Assembly (NCBI GenBank): GCA_963662175.1
Contig: OY759225.1
Span: forward strand, 18,587,601-18,651,600
DNA from: Aradus depressus
Lineage: Eukaryota; Arthropoda; Insecta; Hemiptera; Aradidae
Direction: 5' to 3'
DNA: 64,000 bases
The stretch's first letter is position 1. Every line of letters starts with the position of its first letter. The notes beneath the pieces are model-generated. The model ran no database searches. It was not told the DNA's origin and saw only the letters and a program-made list of their open reading frames with translations. The position numbers were made by a program, and so were the translations under genes. Positions 63,732-64,000 of this stretch are shown here, piece after piece.

Positions 63732-64000
63732 CTATACGTTGATGACCGAACTTTATACCCGACCAAACGTAAAAACGTCATATTTTCCTTAGACAGAGGT
63801 ATTAAGCCTTTTACGGGTTTAGGAAGGTTGAACTTTTTTGTTGGTTTTTTATCACCATATACTACTCTTCGGTGTTCTGTTGAATGAATTCGTTCACTTC
63901 CGTCTTCACCCGAATCATGCTGTGAAGAGACCGTTTGCTGTTGTGATGAACTGGAGTGTTCACCCACATCGTCCTCTGAAGAGTCTGTGTGTTGTTGTGT
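63725..64000 (-). CDS. right-arm copy of the HTH protein, 3' part only
   Basis: The frame is open to the window edge, so the start and the HTH lie outside. The visible part repeats the acidic Ser/Gln-rich middle and basic tail of the left-arm protein, with Arg for Leu near the C-terminus (KVRSSTYRC versus KVLSSTYRC). The Met at 63967 is internal, not the start. Confidence 0.6.
   Translation of the reverse strand, partial: TQQHTDSSEDDVGEHSSSSQQQTVSSQHDSGEDGSERIHSTEHRRVVYGDKKPTKKFNLPKPVKGLIPLSKENMTFLRLVGYKVRSSTYRC

Larger units (their letters stand above)
62955..64000 (-). repeat. right arm of large palindrome (runs off window)
   Basis: Mirror image of 60268-61315, starting CTAGAAGGAGAGTGTAGTG. 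It includes both ORFs in reverse and reaches the window end inside the HTH gene. Confidence 0.93.

Overview
The window looks like intergenic or intronic DNA from an arthropod nuclear genome, most likely an insect. It is AT-rich, has no bacterial-style gene packing, and carries tRNA-derived SINEs, Helitrons, hAT and PIF/Harbinger elements, jockey/R1/RTE-type LINE fragments, an LTR retrotransposon and Penelope-type ends. The main SINE family ends in repeats of CCTAA, which matches the arthropod telomere repeat TTAGG. I cannot name the species. Almost everything recognisable is mobile-element debris. No complete host gene can be demonstrated.

Layout. 1-8.5 kb: fragments of an old high-copy repeat family, a hAT MITE with a perfect 8-bp target duplication, a Helitron, a decayed element with a short basic ORF, and two SINEs. 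8.54-14.36 kb: a young LTR retrotransposon with a tRNA-Lys-type primer site. Its only ORF fuses a Gag-like N-terminus to an integrase-like GPY/F tail, so it is non-autonomous. 14.5-28 kb: SINEs, minisatellites, a foldback element holding a Helitron, a LINE RNase H fragment, a hAT remnant and a few minus-strand exon-like islands with good splice sites (14.5-14.9, 21.45-21.53 and 27.53-27.68 kb) that could belong to one split host gene. 28.3-30.9 kb: a four-level nest (SINE, Harbinger-like, hAT, palindrome). 31-36 kb: a jockey RT fragment, a hAT remnant and a Penelope-like inverted pair enclosing a long-arm MITE. 36-55.7 kb: more SINEs, jockey, RTE and Penelope RT remnants, a PIF/Harbinger element inside a LINE ORF, and a 5'-truncated RTE inserted in a Penelope-like end.

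55.7-64 kb differs. About 4 kb of C/T-rich, G-poor DNA with minisatellites precedes a large palindrome. Its arms (60268-61315 and 62955-64000, the second running off the window) are nearly identical and carry the same pair of overlapping ORFs. The first ORF begins with a CENP-B/psq-type helix-turn-helix. Between the arms is a 1.64-kb array of about 82 direct 20-bp monomers built on ATATCGTTAT with nested higher-order structure. This gene-satellite-gene palindrome is the best candidate for an undescribed system.

A second theme is a set of hammerhead-ribozyme-like cores (CTGANGA, stem II, GAAA, short palindromic stem III) at about ten sites. Most lie in inverted pairs, consistent with the ribozyme-bearing terminal repeats known from Penelope-like retroelements.
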